A DNA stretch of 47,505 nucleotides, from contig JABANN010000248.1 in the NCBI GenBank assembly GCA_013115125.1, positions 1 through 47,505 of the forward strand, written 5' to 3'. The notes beneath the pieces were generated by a model, which was not told where the DNA came from, did not search any database, and was given only the letters and a program-made list of their open reading frames with translations. Below, one piece after another: positions 33,925 to 43,947 of the stretch; within the stretch, counting starts at the first letter, position 1; each line of letters opens with the position of its first letter. Position numbers and translations under genes: made by a program. The stretch is from Perkinsus olseni. Taxonomy: Eukaryota; Perkinsozoa; Perkinsida.

Positions 33925-36900
33925 TCACGATGATGATGATAGTCCCCTATTGAGGAGGGAGAGGCAGAGGTCAGGTTGGAGCGAGTTGGCTGCTGCTGTA
34001 TCAACCTCCGCTTCGAATGCACTCCCGCCGGCTGCCGACGCCTGACGACCATCAACACTCTGCCTTGCCCGTCTAGCCGTTACTGCCCACCTCCCTCAAT
34101 GCAGCATACACGGCCTTGGACAGCTGCATGTTGCTGTCGTCCAAATGCACGAACAGAGCTCGGACGATGTAACCTGAGGAGCCCTAGGGCTGCTACAGCA
34201 GCAACCGAGAGGCCCCTACCGAAGACGCTGTTGGACAGGGCCTTCATCGTCCCAGGCCGGCTGCTGAGGACCTCCATCAGCACCTCTAACGCTCGGCACG
34301 CCAAAATCCTGAAAAATCAATATTCCCCACGACAAGAGCACAACCCTCCGCAGACCTTATCTCATCAACACTATCATCGAGGCGCTTGAGCAGGTCTGGG
34401 TAGCACTCCCGAAGGACCTCCGCGTCGAACTCGTCCAACTGCTGGTCATCGGCCATCTTCCCAAAAATGTCGATGATGATGACGGTGGTGGCCAAGTGAC
34501 GATTGTCCGGCGTGAAGGCGTCGTCCAGGCTGCTCCTCAGCAGAGGAATCTGCCAACGCCTCCACGACCAAGGGGACGGAATAGGACGGGCCGTACCAGC
34601 TCTTCCAATATCGACCTCATCCAGTTGGCTTGGACAGCGGGTAAGGTCGTGTGGAGGGCCAACAGCGAGGCCTTCCTTATTCTGGTATTAGCCTAGAGAG
34701 GGTTACTCCGAGGAGGGTATCAGGGGAGATGGCAGAGTAGAGACGATGCTATCAATGGAACCAGCGGCCGAAGAAGCGGGAAGCATCGTGGGGATGAATT
34801 CAATGCGAAGTGGGGCAGAATACACACTGTGACACTATGCAAATGGCAGCAGCCCTGATCATCACACAAGGGCAACCCGCCCACCTGGCCGGGCCGCCAG
34901 ATCAAGTTCGGTAGGAGAACCCCTGTGACGAGACTAACAGCAGGAGGACTTGCCCTCGGCAGATCGACGGTAGTTGATACACCTAAGAAGCAAGACTACG
35001 ACCCGGGCACAGATCAGTCGTCCTACAGCCGATAGTCAAGTGGTGTGGCTCGGTGTCCGGGGGTGTCTGAGAAGCCTTCTTCAAGGCCTCTAGTAGGGGC
35101 CTGAGGGAGGGACTTTGACGGGTGCCGGCCGCCCTACTCACCCTCCTCCCTCCTCGGATGCTCTCCTCGCTACGTCATAGACGCTCTCGATGACGTCCAC
35201 ACGACAGCTGGGGGTACAGCGTTCAGGGTCGGATTGGAAACAGAGCATCTAATGTTGCATGAGATGCATGCTTCAACCTAAGATACGCCTGCAACAGTAC
35301 CTCAATAAGCTGCCCTCCCAGAGCATCACCAAAGCACCTCGCCAGACTCATCGTGGAGGTACGACGGAGGAGCTCATGCAGCATCCTCCGAGTCGGGTCC
35401 GAGTCCGACCAATAATCATCGAGGCCCTCTGCCAATATTCCCGACTGATGATGAGAGAAGGGAATCAACATTGATGAGATGTTCAGCTTGCCGCCTCACC
35501 AACTGTACGTCAAAGTACATGTCATAGACGGCGGCCGGCGACGTCCCTTCCCGGGCAGCCAGCAGAGCGATGCAGTCTCCCACCTGACCAGACGGGTATG
35601 TCGGCGCTCCCACAGGCGAGAAGGACCTCAGGGGAGTCCGAGGACGAGGCCACACACTGCAGCAGCAGACCGAAGAGGCGAGTGACCAAGGTGTCGGACA
35701 GCCCTGAGGATACACTGCTGCTGCTGTTGTTGCCCCCTTGACGAGTGCTGACCACCTCCCTTCAGCTGGAGCATCGCCTTCAGCACACGAGGTACGATTG
35801 TGATGGTATCGGAGGAGACGGTGAGCGCAGCGTGGATGACGTCGAGAGCGGTGGAGAGGACGTCCGTGGTGATGCTACGGCCGGCGTGGACTTCAATAGC
35901 ATCACCCAACAGCAGGAGGAGGTCCTGCCGACAGAACAGCGACAACAACCACGCAATAGACGACCGAGTCGTTCTGCGGCACGTCCAAGATGAGGAAACA
36001 GATAACGAAAGACTATTGTCTTCATCTATATCGATTTATTGGTACTCAGAGCGCTCCAGTAGCACCCACTGGTCGACCATGGGTGAACCCACCTCAGCCC
36101 CGGCCCGGGAAGTGATTCTGTAGTTATTGGTGGTCCTGGCAGCCCCCACCACTCGCGTCGTCACGCGCCCCAGGTTCTCTTCATTCCAGTAGTCGCCATC
36201 GCCTGAGCGATGATCAACAAGAGTTGGGCAAGTTGTGGTATTAGAATGTCCACGCACTGGCAGGGGCATCAGGAGTATCATCAACTGTACAGCCCAAATG
36301 CTTAGCCATAATATTAACTATGACCCCAAATGCATTGACGCCGGCACGATCCACGATAACGCCGAGCAGGGTGCCTGAACGACCACGATGGTCGGCACCT
36401 CCATGGCAACCAAGATGGTGATGATACAGTCCAGACGAGTGGTGAGGGGCAGCTCTCGGGAGGAGTAGAATGATAGAGTTATGACGAGCGTCCGGTCATC
36501 GTGAGGGGTTTGCAGACGAGCACGTTTTCAGTATATTCATCAGTCTAAACCTCCGATAAGACGAGACAAAGTGACGGCTTTGTAATGGTAGAGCTCAGAT
36601 TCTCTTCAGCCACATGCCGCTGACCTACGGCAGGCCTTGGTAACCCTCGCCTCAGCGTCAACATCATCATCTCTGATGGCCCGGTAGATGTGGATGATGA
36701 GCTCTTCGATAAACGGCATAGCCTTTCGGGTATCCGCCATCAGCATTACAGCCTGGGAGAGGTACCGGGTTCGATCCCCAGGGACGGCATTTTTCCAACT
36801 CACTGTGCACATCCTGATGATTTGCTCTCTGACACCGGTGGAGGCAGTCCATTCCACCATACCATTCAACGCGAAGCGAAGCAATGGTTCTGTGAAAATT

Positions 36901-39423
36901 GTCACGTACCTGAGGTTAAAGCATGCAAGATGCAAATCAGGTCAAGTTTGAGCTTGCGCGTCGCACCATCGGGATTCATCCGACTGGCACGCCTCTTCCT
37001 GCGTCCCTTCAACAGACCCAAACCTAGCCAACTCCGGCACCCTGCTCGGACAAGGGGGGACCTCCAGAAAATCCCCAAGCAGAACTCCTCCCTCTTTCGG
37101 GAACCCTCCCGAAAGGTCTTCCGTCGCTTCACGCTTACACAGGGCCGCCTTCCGGAGTGCATCCAAAGCACGAGTCGACACTAAAACGAACAGTGGAATG
37201 CCGCCGTTCGCGTGGGTCGATGATAACTAACCCAGATCAAACTGGTACCGTATATCAACAGGAAGATTATCCGGGTCCCATGGGCCAAGGCGATGCCTTC
37301 ATTCGTGATCACTTGCTTTTACTCTACAACTACAACTACCCCAATGGGATTACGTCGCCCACTATCGCAATGCTGCTACGTACGACGATCCGCAGCAGCA
37401 GCAGCAGAAGGCCTGTGTGTCATCACGCCCTCCGATGATGTGCGAGCCGACCTCTCACCTTTGTCATCTCCCACCATGACCATGAGTTGGCTCAAGACTC
37501 GACCCTCCCAATCCGGCATTAGCGTGGAAATCATCTCTCGAGCGGCCTCCTTCGAGGAAGCATCTTCCTCGTCCAGCGTAGTGGCCGCTGCCTTCAGACT
37601 GAACAGGTTCGAAGATTCTTCGCTGTGCGCAAGATACGCCCTACTTCTGACCATCCAACTTCGCTCCGCTAACCAAAATCCCCTCCAAAAAATCAACAAC
37701 GGTTGCTCGGACCTAAAAGGCCTCCTCAGCGTTGAGGAAATGCAAGATTGCAAGATACCTTCTCGTTTCTGTCCCTCACTAGACCATCATCAGCAGCCGC
37801 GCCCCCTATCGCGGCGATGATCTCCTCAGCGTGAGCGAAAAACAACAACTGGGGTACTGGCGGACCCGCCGAGATCAAACAGTCTGGCCCTGAGCACGCA
37901 TATCTTTGCGCACAGCAAAGATTCTTAGAATAAGCAAGAGCACCTCTCTTAAGCTTGAATGTTGCACGCATCAACATAAGATTCCTAATAGCCATCAGGG
38001 TTCGTTGACGGACCTGCCGGAGGACCTCAGCCCTCCCTCCCTCCCCCCTTGCCCACCCTCCACTGCTGATGTCGGGTATTCCGCACCAACGCCGCGACGA
38101 GGGTCTCTCGGGCGGCCGAGCAGCTCAGTACCTCAGTAAGCATGGACGACGCTCGAGCAGTATCAACGTTCGCTCTTCTGTCGCCTACCTTGTCTCCCTG
38201 TAGGGTCTCCGCCATCACTCCCACAAGGTCGCATGCCTCTTTCTTGACATCAGGACAGGTATCTTGCATTGCCATACCACACGTTTCGATAATCTAAGAG
38301 AATTCCGACTACGATTCCGCTAGCCCGCGATCTAGACAGCAGGAAGCGACGCAAGCGAACGACCTCCACAGACAGAGGAGGTCAACGTCCGGAGGGGGGG
38401 GCAAGAAAACAACAATCTCTTGAGCCCCAAGCGATTGCGAGATCCACTTGGAAGTCCCCTAGTCTGGCCACCACGCGACTCCACGTAGCACGCAAAGCAA
38501 GATCGCGGAACTAAGTTGGTCGGAACACTGCAGACTTCCCCGCACGAGGAATGTCGATCGACAATTACCGAGTTCAGGAGCACTACCGAGACTGAAATTA
38601 TCGGGTAAAGAGTCAGGACCCAGAAGCGTTCTTGAAACTCAGGGAAGGCATGAGTCTACCGCTCGTCCAGATAGATCCTCACGTCGTTCGAACTCTTGCT
38701 GATCTCCTGTCCACCAGACGAGCGTCGCAGCAACGCCCTGAGCAGGCCGATGAGCTGACATCGAAGCTCCTCGCAAGACTCCTGGCCACCCCTGATGCGA
38801 CTACAGATGGCTGCGATGAGGACCTGACCAACGACCAAGAGGAGGAGGAGGAGGAGGAGGAGGAGGAGGAGGAGGGGGCTGAGGTCATTCGACAAGTCCA
38901 TCAAGGAACGCTGATTGTTATCAGGAATCTTAGGTTGATGCGTGCAACATTCAAGTTCAAAAGATATGCTGTGTGCGAGATACTACCGAGGAAGTTTCGT
39001 CGATCGTCTCCGACTTCAAAAAATTAATAAAATTCATCATCACCTCGATGGCAGAAATCCGGACCTACGGGAAGGCATAACGATCGGGGGAAAGATACTC
39101 CGCAATCGCGACCTCGTGGACAAAGTGCAAGGGTCAACCTAAGATTCCAAACAACCCACCTTCTCCACTGGGTCAGCGAACAGTCTAGCAACAGGTTTGT
39201 GAAGATCCTCATAATACAGTCTCGACAGAGCCGCCAGCGCGTCTTCACTTGCTGGTGCAACGAGGCGTATCTTTCTCTCATGCTTGCACATCATACGTAA
39301 GGTTGCCTCCACCTCCCTCTGGATGCTTAAGATTCCTTGCAGCCGGAGCCGCCTGTCGGGGTCCGCAAGGCAATTGATGCTCCTCCTGAGACTTTGCGAT
39401 AGACTTTCGTATGATAGCGCCAT
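33925..39423 (-). CDS. DNAAF5: dynein axonemal assembly factor 5 (HEATR2)
   Basis: This HEAT-repeat protein preassembles ciliary dynein arms in the cytoplasm. It starts at 39423 (MALSYESLSQSLRRSINCLA). Exon 1 is 39423-39160 and exon 2 39064-38987. Clear later segments are ESCEELRCQLIGLL (38.8 kb), PDVKKEACDLVGVMAETL and RNTRHQQWR-VRQRTLMAI (38.2 kb), ATTLDEEDASSKEAAREM (37.5 kb), IYRAIRDDDVDAEARVTKAC (36.7 kb), GRSITTDVLSTALDVIHAAL (35.9 kb) and GLDDYWSDSDPTRRMLHELL (35.4 kb). Near the end are CYPDLLKRLDDSVDEIR and LFVHLDDSNMQLSKAVYAAL, both close to the human C-terminus. The stop at 33925 follows a short Ser run. Several inner joins, including the microsatellite area at 38839, are unresolved. 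Introns carry many dispersed elements. Confidence 0.87.
35261..35476 (-). repeat. DNAAF5 exon segment duplicated at 31072-31296
   Basis: This is the source-like copy in gene context, spanning the intron end, the exon GILAEGLDDYWSDSDPTRRM and the next intron start with a palindromic element. See the paired entry at 31072. Confidence 0.75.
36753..36803 (-). repeat. DNAAF5 intron is a tRNA-like element (antisense)
   Basis: This 51-nt GT-AG intron lies between VREQIIRMCT and AVMLMADTRK. It contains GGGGATCGAACCCGGTACCT and ends CTCTCCCAG. The plus-strand reading is a T-arm GAGAGGTACCGGGTTCGATC. The element fills the intron. Confidence 0.85.
37592..37758 (-). repeat. DNAAF5 intron beginning with a shared 30-mer
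   Basis: The 167-nt intron follows VRDRNEK and begins at GT with GTATCTTGCAATCTTGCATT then TCCTCAACGCTG. The same 30 nt, apart from the first bases, lie in gamma-tubulin intron 42329-42490. It also contains the AGCGGAGCGAAG 12-mer and a second GTATCTTGCGCACAGCGAAG motif near its 3' end. Confidence 0.75.
38839..38874 (+). repeat. (GAG)n trinucleotide microsatellite
   Basis: About twelve GAG units lie in the DNAAF5 region; on the coding strand they would be Leu codons (CTC/TCC run). A splice acceptor just downstream (exon start 38823) may place the repeat in an intron. Confidence 0.8.
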
Positions 39424-39876
39424 GATGATGAAGGGGAAAATCTGCTTCGCTCCGCTAAGAGGTCCTTCGAAGCACCAATTGTAAACCTTTGAATCGATCA
39501 TTGAATTGAGGAGAATTTCACATCAGTAAAGATAAACTAGAGAATCGATACTGAGTTTCAGAATGGCATGGGGGGAGGGCAAGAATCATTACCGAGAGCA
39601 ATGATGGGGACTAAAGTACCCGGCAGACGGAGGCGTATCTTAGGTTGACCCGTGCATAAGACGAAGAAGAGGTGGAATCTTATAATCGATACACTAGCGC
39701 GTTAACTCACAACAGCTTTTTGATGATTATGTCGAGATGATATATAAAATCTCGCCACGTTTCCAAGGTTGACTATGGTTGGATACAGAATAACTCGCAG
39801 TGCGTGGGTTGAGAGAAAATGATATTCATACTGACACTCGGTGCATCCTACTCAGGATCAACTTGCCCGATCAAAG
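39424..39876. other. 453-bp spacer upstream of DNAAF5
   Basis: This holds the DNAAF5 promoter and 5' UTR. It contains the 12-mer CTTCGCTCCGCT at 39445 and a palindromic element copy at about 39635-39662 (GTATCTTAGGTTGACCCGTG). No gene is seen. Confidence 0.4.
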
Positions 39877-40188
39877 TCACCGGAGCGACCGCATCCTCAG
39901 AGTATTGATAACATCATCACACAACAGTGAGGGTCCGAAACTGATGTATGTTGATGGGGCTTTAATTAGGTTACATTCCACCGGCCGTGACAGCGTCGGG
40001 AGGAGGAGGGGCCATGCGGGTATCGATTGCTGATGTGGCATTCTGAACAACAACGACAACAGCGGTAGTATCCAAGGTTGAAGCGTGCAGGATACACAAT
40101 ATCTCTGCGTGATGGGATATTTCGCACTACCCCAGACCTGTGCGAGGGTCAACAAGCCAGTTAGAGCTAGCGAGTCGAAGCTACTCAT
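39877..40188 (-). CDS. small (74-aa) hypothetical protein
   Basis: Exons 40188-40096, 40042-39975 and 39940-39877 join in frame through introns of 53 and 34 nt. The product begins MSSFDSLALTGLLTLAQVWG, which looks like a signal peptide or membrane anchor, and ends DDVINTLRMRSLR. Intron 1 starts exactly with an antisense palindromic element, which supports the model because other genes show the same arrangement. No homologue is recognised. It lies between the gamma-tubulin stop and the DNAAF5 promoter on the same strand, so a noncoding origin remains possible. Confidence 0.42.
   Translation of the reverse strand: MSSFDSLALTGLLTLAQVWGSAKYPITQRYCVSCTLQPWILPLLSLLFRMPHQQSIPAWPLLLPTLSRPVECNLIKAPSTYISFGPSLLCDDVINTLRMRSLR
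40043..40095 (-). repeat. intron beginning with the palindromic element (antisense)
   Basis: The 53-nt intron starts GTATCCTGCACGCTTCAACC then TTGGATAC, the element from its first base, followed by a pyrimidine/G run and TTGTTCAG. Confidence 0.6.
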
Positions 40189-40355
40189 TCACACGCCGTT
40201 TTCAACGGCGACGGTAATCAACGGCAGTGGAATCGTCCCTACCTCCGCCGAGGGTTGTTGGTTCATGAAACCACCGGTAATGTAGTCATCCTTCTCCGCC
40301 GCTCGGTATCTGAATACAACAACAGCACTAATTTCGTGGCGCGTGACGCTGGCTT

Positions 40356-43300
40356 CTATGTGTACTCGGCCGAAAGCTGAGCCACAGTCTCTCGGGCATG
40401 GTCGAACTCCTCCAAGTCATCAGCGAATATCGGTTCCTACAGAGGGAGCAGATCTTTCAATCGAACGACCCCGGGTCGATCCCCGCACCTGACGATATTG
40501 TTCAAGGAAAGCTCCACGACTCCTTAATTTGTCGTACTGCTTCAGGCACCTGATGATAAGAGTAATACCAGAAATTCCGGAACTCATCAAAGCCGGATAA
40601 AGATACGTCGATGGTATCTTCGATACGTGTGAGTAGCTCAATAATCTCAGGCAAGATCAAGAATAAGATTAGGCGGCGTATCTTAGGTCGATTATGGCCA
40701 AACAAAGAATATCTTTGGCTACGAGGCGCACACTGGAAGAGGTGATGAATGCCCGAGGCGAAGCAGCCTAGCTCTGACGTGTGGTTCCTTGAGAGGTCCC
40801 CGGTTCGATTCCCAGTGACGACACCTATCGAATAATGTATTAATGGAGGTATGGTTGGCCAGCATCAGTCCAGAGACTTTATGAGCATGTTGAACATAAG
40901 GGGACTGCCTCGCCAACGCCACTTGTATGCTTGCCGGACCCCATCTGATAAATAAAAATACCGCTACCGGGGATGGAACCTGCGACCTATCTACTGTATG
41001 AATCTTGCCAGTCTCCTTTCTCTAATACGCTGCAAGCTCTTATGAACCGACGCCGGGTCAACTTCACCCTAGAGAAACCAGAATCGATCACGTGATCGAT
41101 TATATCGATCAGCTAACCTGTATAATATTCAGAACAGATATATAGGCCCCCCTTCTTGTCGACGCGCTGACCATAAGATTCTTCTGCTGCAACAATCTGA
41201 AAAATGCATCAAAAATAAGCGGAGCGAAGCAGATGAGATGCCCCCTCCTCCCACCGTCTCATGACGTCCATGACTGTAGTCTTGCGGACTGTCGAGTGTG
41301 CTTGATGGACGATCGAGGTATTAGCGGTTAAAGGGGTGTAACTAAATGTGTAAAAATACCCCGACTAGGGATCGAACCTGCGCCTGTCGATAGGGAGCAT
41401 ACAATGCATACTGAGTGATGGGAGAGTAATTCCTCCTTATCACTCACAGGACTATATACTGGACCGAAGGAGGGGCGGAAAATGCGGAGATGCCACCGCT
41501 GGGGATCGAACCAGGGACCTCCGGATGCTTACCCTGTCATTAAAAAGTGGCATCTTGGCGTAGGAATCAGACTGGCCACGATTGACACCATATCGTTGTT
41601 CATATAGCCAGGGTATCTGAAGTTCAAGCTTGCAAGATACAAAGAAGGTCAAGGCTGTGCCTTAGTGTGGTAGTGCTCGCTGACATCACGGTTGATACCA
41701 GTTGGTTCGTCTGCGCGAAACTCGGGGTGGCTGAAAGAAAGATTCGCCATAATCCCCAGGACAAAAACCTACGGAGAATCTCGAAATTTATTTCATGCAT
41801 GGATCGACCTAAGATACGGTTCATCAGCCATAATGAAGAGTGGGTAGGAGGGGCAGTATGCAGGGACACTAACGATATCGGGATTTTCCCCAGCAACTCC
41901 CTAGGAGCAATACTGAGCTACTTCCCTGGTGAGAAAGCTGCCAGTGAAGACAACGACTCCTGGCGACTTCCTAGAGTGGGTACAGCAGAACTGTGGCGCT
42001 GATCGACTTAAAATTATAATCACCCAAAAATGAGTGCCCGCTTAGTTACTCAATTTCAGCCGATCAGCGGCGATACGATTGAGGGCTGTGTTATCCAGCA
42101 CCACCACTGCATCAGCATTCAATGCCAACCTGACCAGGACTAAATCTGAGCATACCGCTCCTTTCGTAACTCCCAACCTCTTCAGCGTCAACACTGAGTT
42201 GTAAGGCTGCACGACTACATCCGAAGTCTCGGTGAGCATCGGGAAGACGCTGTAAGTTTGCAGCAGCTTCTTCGGGTATCGATCGGAGAGGGTCTCTAAC
42301 AGGTAGCTCCCCATGCCCGATCCAGTACCTAAAAGATACCATCATCCAAAATCTTCGCGCTGCGGAAAATGATTCTCCGTCCCTAACGCTCATACTTCCA
42401 CTTTCATACTGGATAGCGGATGACCAACCGACCAAACAACTTCCCAGCGTTGAGGAAATGCAAGATTGCAAGATTTTCCCCCACACCTACCCCCTGCAAT
42501 GGAATGCAGCAGCATGAAGCCTTCAAGCGAGTCGCTGCCGTCCGCCTCGCGATCGATCATCTCACAGATCTCCTCCTGGACGGCCTCCGCCTGGGAATAC
42601 CCCTTCGCCCAATTGTTACCTCAACAACACTAATACACCGCCTCAAACCAACAAATCGATCATCCGGGCGCGCGCTACCTGCTCCACCGCCTTCCTTGGA
42701 CATGTAGATATTTTCTGGGTTATAAAGGTTCTTAAATTCGGAGGTTTGTATTTGATTTATCACCCTCGGCTCCAAATCGATCAGCAAGGCTCTAAGCAAG
42801 AGAACGTAGCCACCGACCCTCCCCACAGACCGGCGGCGAGAAGGGAAGAGATCGCACTACTGATGGCAGAATGACTAGGCCCAATTCCACGTCACCGAAA
42901 GAAATATCGCTTAAGTTAGTATTACTGAGTGTGGAAGAATCTTTTTTTGATACTGGCAGTATGTATGTTACTAACATAGTATCATAAAGATCATAACTAG
43001 TGTATGCCAATGATGTGCTAAGATATTATCGCTCACATGTTGAACAAAATTCGTAAAAAACGATGAAAAGCGGTGAAATTTTTCCCTGTTTCCTGGCGAA
43101 GATTCCTGGCCTGGTCCGGTCCGGAGCTGATACTAACAACGACCTCATGGTGGGAGGGGCAAGCAACAAGAGTGGTTTTAACATACGGCAGTTACCACCA
43201 CGGGACGAAACAAATTGCGTAAGTTTTGGTACGCACTTTTGGACCAGAGGAGATGAGCACGGCAGAGTAAACAGAGAAGAGGGATACAACATGCTTAGGA

Positions 43301-43701
43301 GTGACAGAGTCCTTCACTCTAATGACAGCGAAAATATTACTGCCTACACAGTCTGAACAGTGAACCGTGTAATAATACCGGTCCCAGGATTCGAACCGGG
43401 GACCTCCTTACCTGGGTATGTAATGCTCGTCATCGGCTTGGTAGAAGAATACATCTTTACGGTCCTCGGCTGGGGGCTGATTGGGAGGAGGCGGTCTCAG
43501 AATACCATCGGGGTCGATACCTGGTGAATGTATCTTAGGTCGACCCGTGAAAGATACGAAATAGGTCTCTTCCGAGCAGTCTCAACATCTTGAATACGAT
43601 ACACATCCCCTACCGTGTTCAGCACACAACTGCTGCCAAAATTCGCTGCCGACTTGATTGCCGCATTGTCCAACTTGAAGAGTGACAATCTCACGAGGCA
43701 T
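40356..43701 (-). CDS. TUBG: gamma-tubulin
   Basis: Gamma-tubulin nucleates microtubules at basal bodies and spindle poles. It starts [20 protein letters not shown] at 43701. Exons: 43701-43614, 43520-43412, 42791-42679, 42619-42491, 42328-42178, 42129-42050, 41730-41661, 41616-41533, an unresolved short exon, 41300-41255, 41196-41118, 41068-40995, 40944-40825, 40549-40489 and 40436-40356. Landmarks are [46 protein letters not shown], tubulin signature [56 protein letters not shown] and [16 protein letters not shown]. The C-terminus is short (VAQLSAEYT) compared with human. At least six of its introns carry tRNA-like elements, three carry palindromic elements and one is GC-AG. It is the most element-rich gene here. 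Confidence 0.97.
40437..40488 (-). repeat. gamma-tubulin last intron is a tRNA-like element (antisense)
   Basis: This 52-nt intron lies between GAFLEQYRQ and [11 protein letters not shown]. Its start GTGCGGGGATCGACCCGGGG matches J-protein intron 6. Confidence 0.8.
40550..40824 (-). repeat. 275-nt gamma-tubulin intron with tRNA-like and palindromic parts
   Basis: Its 5' end (minus) reads GTGTCGTCACTGGGAATCGA then ACCGGGGACCTCTCAAGG, an antisense tRNA-like element. Further in lies a palindromic copy (plus strand GTATCTTAGGTCGATTATGG at 40679). It joins NTLFD-R and CLKQYDKL. Confidence 0.75.
40945..40994 (-). repeat. gamma-tubulin intron is a tRNA-like element (sense)
   Basis: This 50-nt intron lies between RLARFI and [10 protein letters not shown]. 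It begins GTAGATAGGTCGCAGGTTCC then ATCCCCGG and ends TTTATTTATCAG. Confidence 0.8.
41617..41660 (-). repeat. 44-nt GC-AG intron made of the palindromic element
   Basis: The intron lies between ASTTTLR and YPGYMNND, invariant in gamma-tubulins. It starts GCACAGCCTTGACCTTCTTT, continues GTATCTTGCAAGCTTGAA and ends CTTCAG. It equals an antisense copy of the whole element with tail; the donor is GC, not GT. Confidence 0.85.
42130..42177 (-). repeat. gamma-tubulin intron with AGTTACG-like 5' end
   Basis: This 48-nt intron begins GTTGGGAGTTACGAAAGGAG then CGGTATG, aligning with the AGTTACG family seen in J-protein and CEP104 introns. Confidence 0.6.
43360..43411 (-). repeat. tRNA-like element opening a 620-nt gamma-tubulin intron
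   Basis: The intron 42792-43411 starts at its GT with GTAAGGAGGTCCCCGGTTCG then AATCCTGGGACC, a sense T-arm/B-box element directly at the donor after ADDEHYIPR. Confidence 0.8.
43521..43613 (-). repeat. gamma-tubulin intron 1 with palindromic element at its 3' end
   Basis: The 93-nt intron ends GACCTATTTCGTATCTTTCA, CGGGTCGACCTAAGATAC, ATTCACCAG. This is an antisense element whose right end lies 9 nt from the acceptor. Confidence 0.8.
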
Positions 43702-43947
43702 CTTCAAGTTGAGCTGGCAAGATACAAAAAAGGTTATCTCATGGCCCATCGTAACAACTCAAGATCGGTCATCAATTCCCGGGTAGTAATACGTAAAAAT
43801 GGTGCAACAGGGAGAATCCCCCGAGTTTGAAAACAATGTGACGTAAAACGTCCGGCTAATCTCAGCCTTCAACCCTCCCAAAGATACCAAGCTTGGACCA
43901 TGCAAGATACGAAATAGGTTAACTCTCGCTACTTCCAGTGAGAATGA
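43702..43947. promoter_or_regulatory. gamma-tubulin upstream region with two palindromic elements
   Basis: One copy (43702-43738 on the plus strand) abuts the start codon: on the minus strand it reads TTTTTTGTATCTTGCCAGCT then CAACTTGAAG directly followed by ATG. A second lies at about 43880-43919. The first offers a pyrimidine tract and AG just before the start, as a splice acceptor would. Confidence 0.55.

Noticed and set aside
38839-38904. Poly-Leu membrane segment in DNAAF5
   Set aside because: The Leu run comes from the trinucleotide repeat. A splice acceptor at 38824 allows it to be intronic, and DNAAF5 proteins have no membrane span here.
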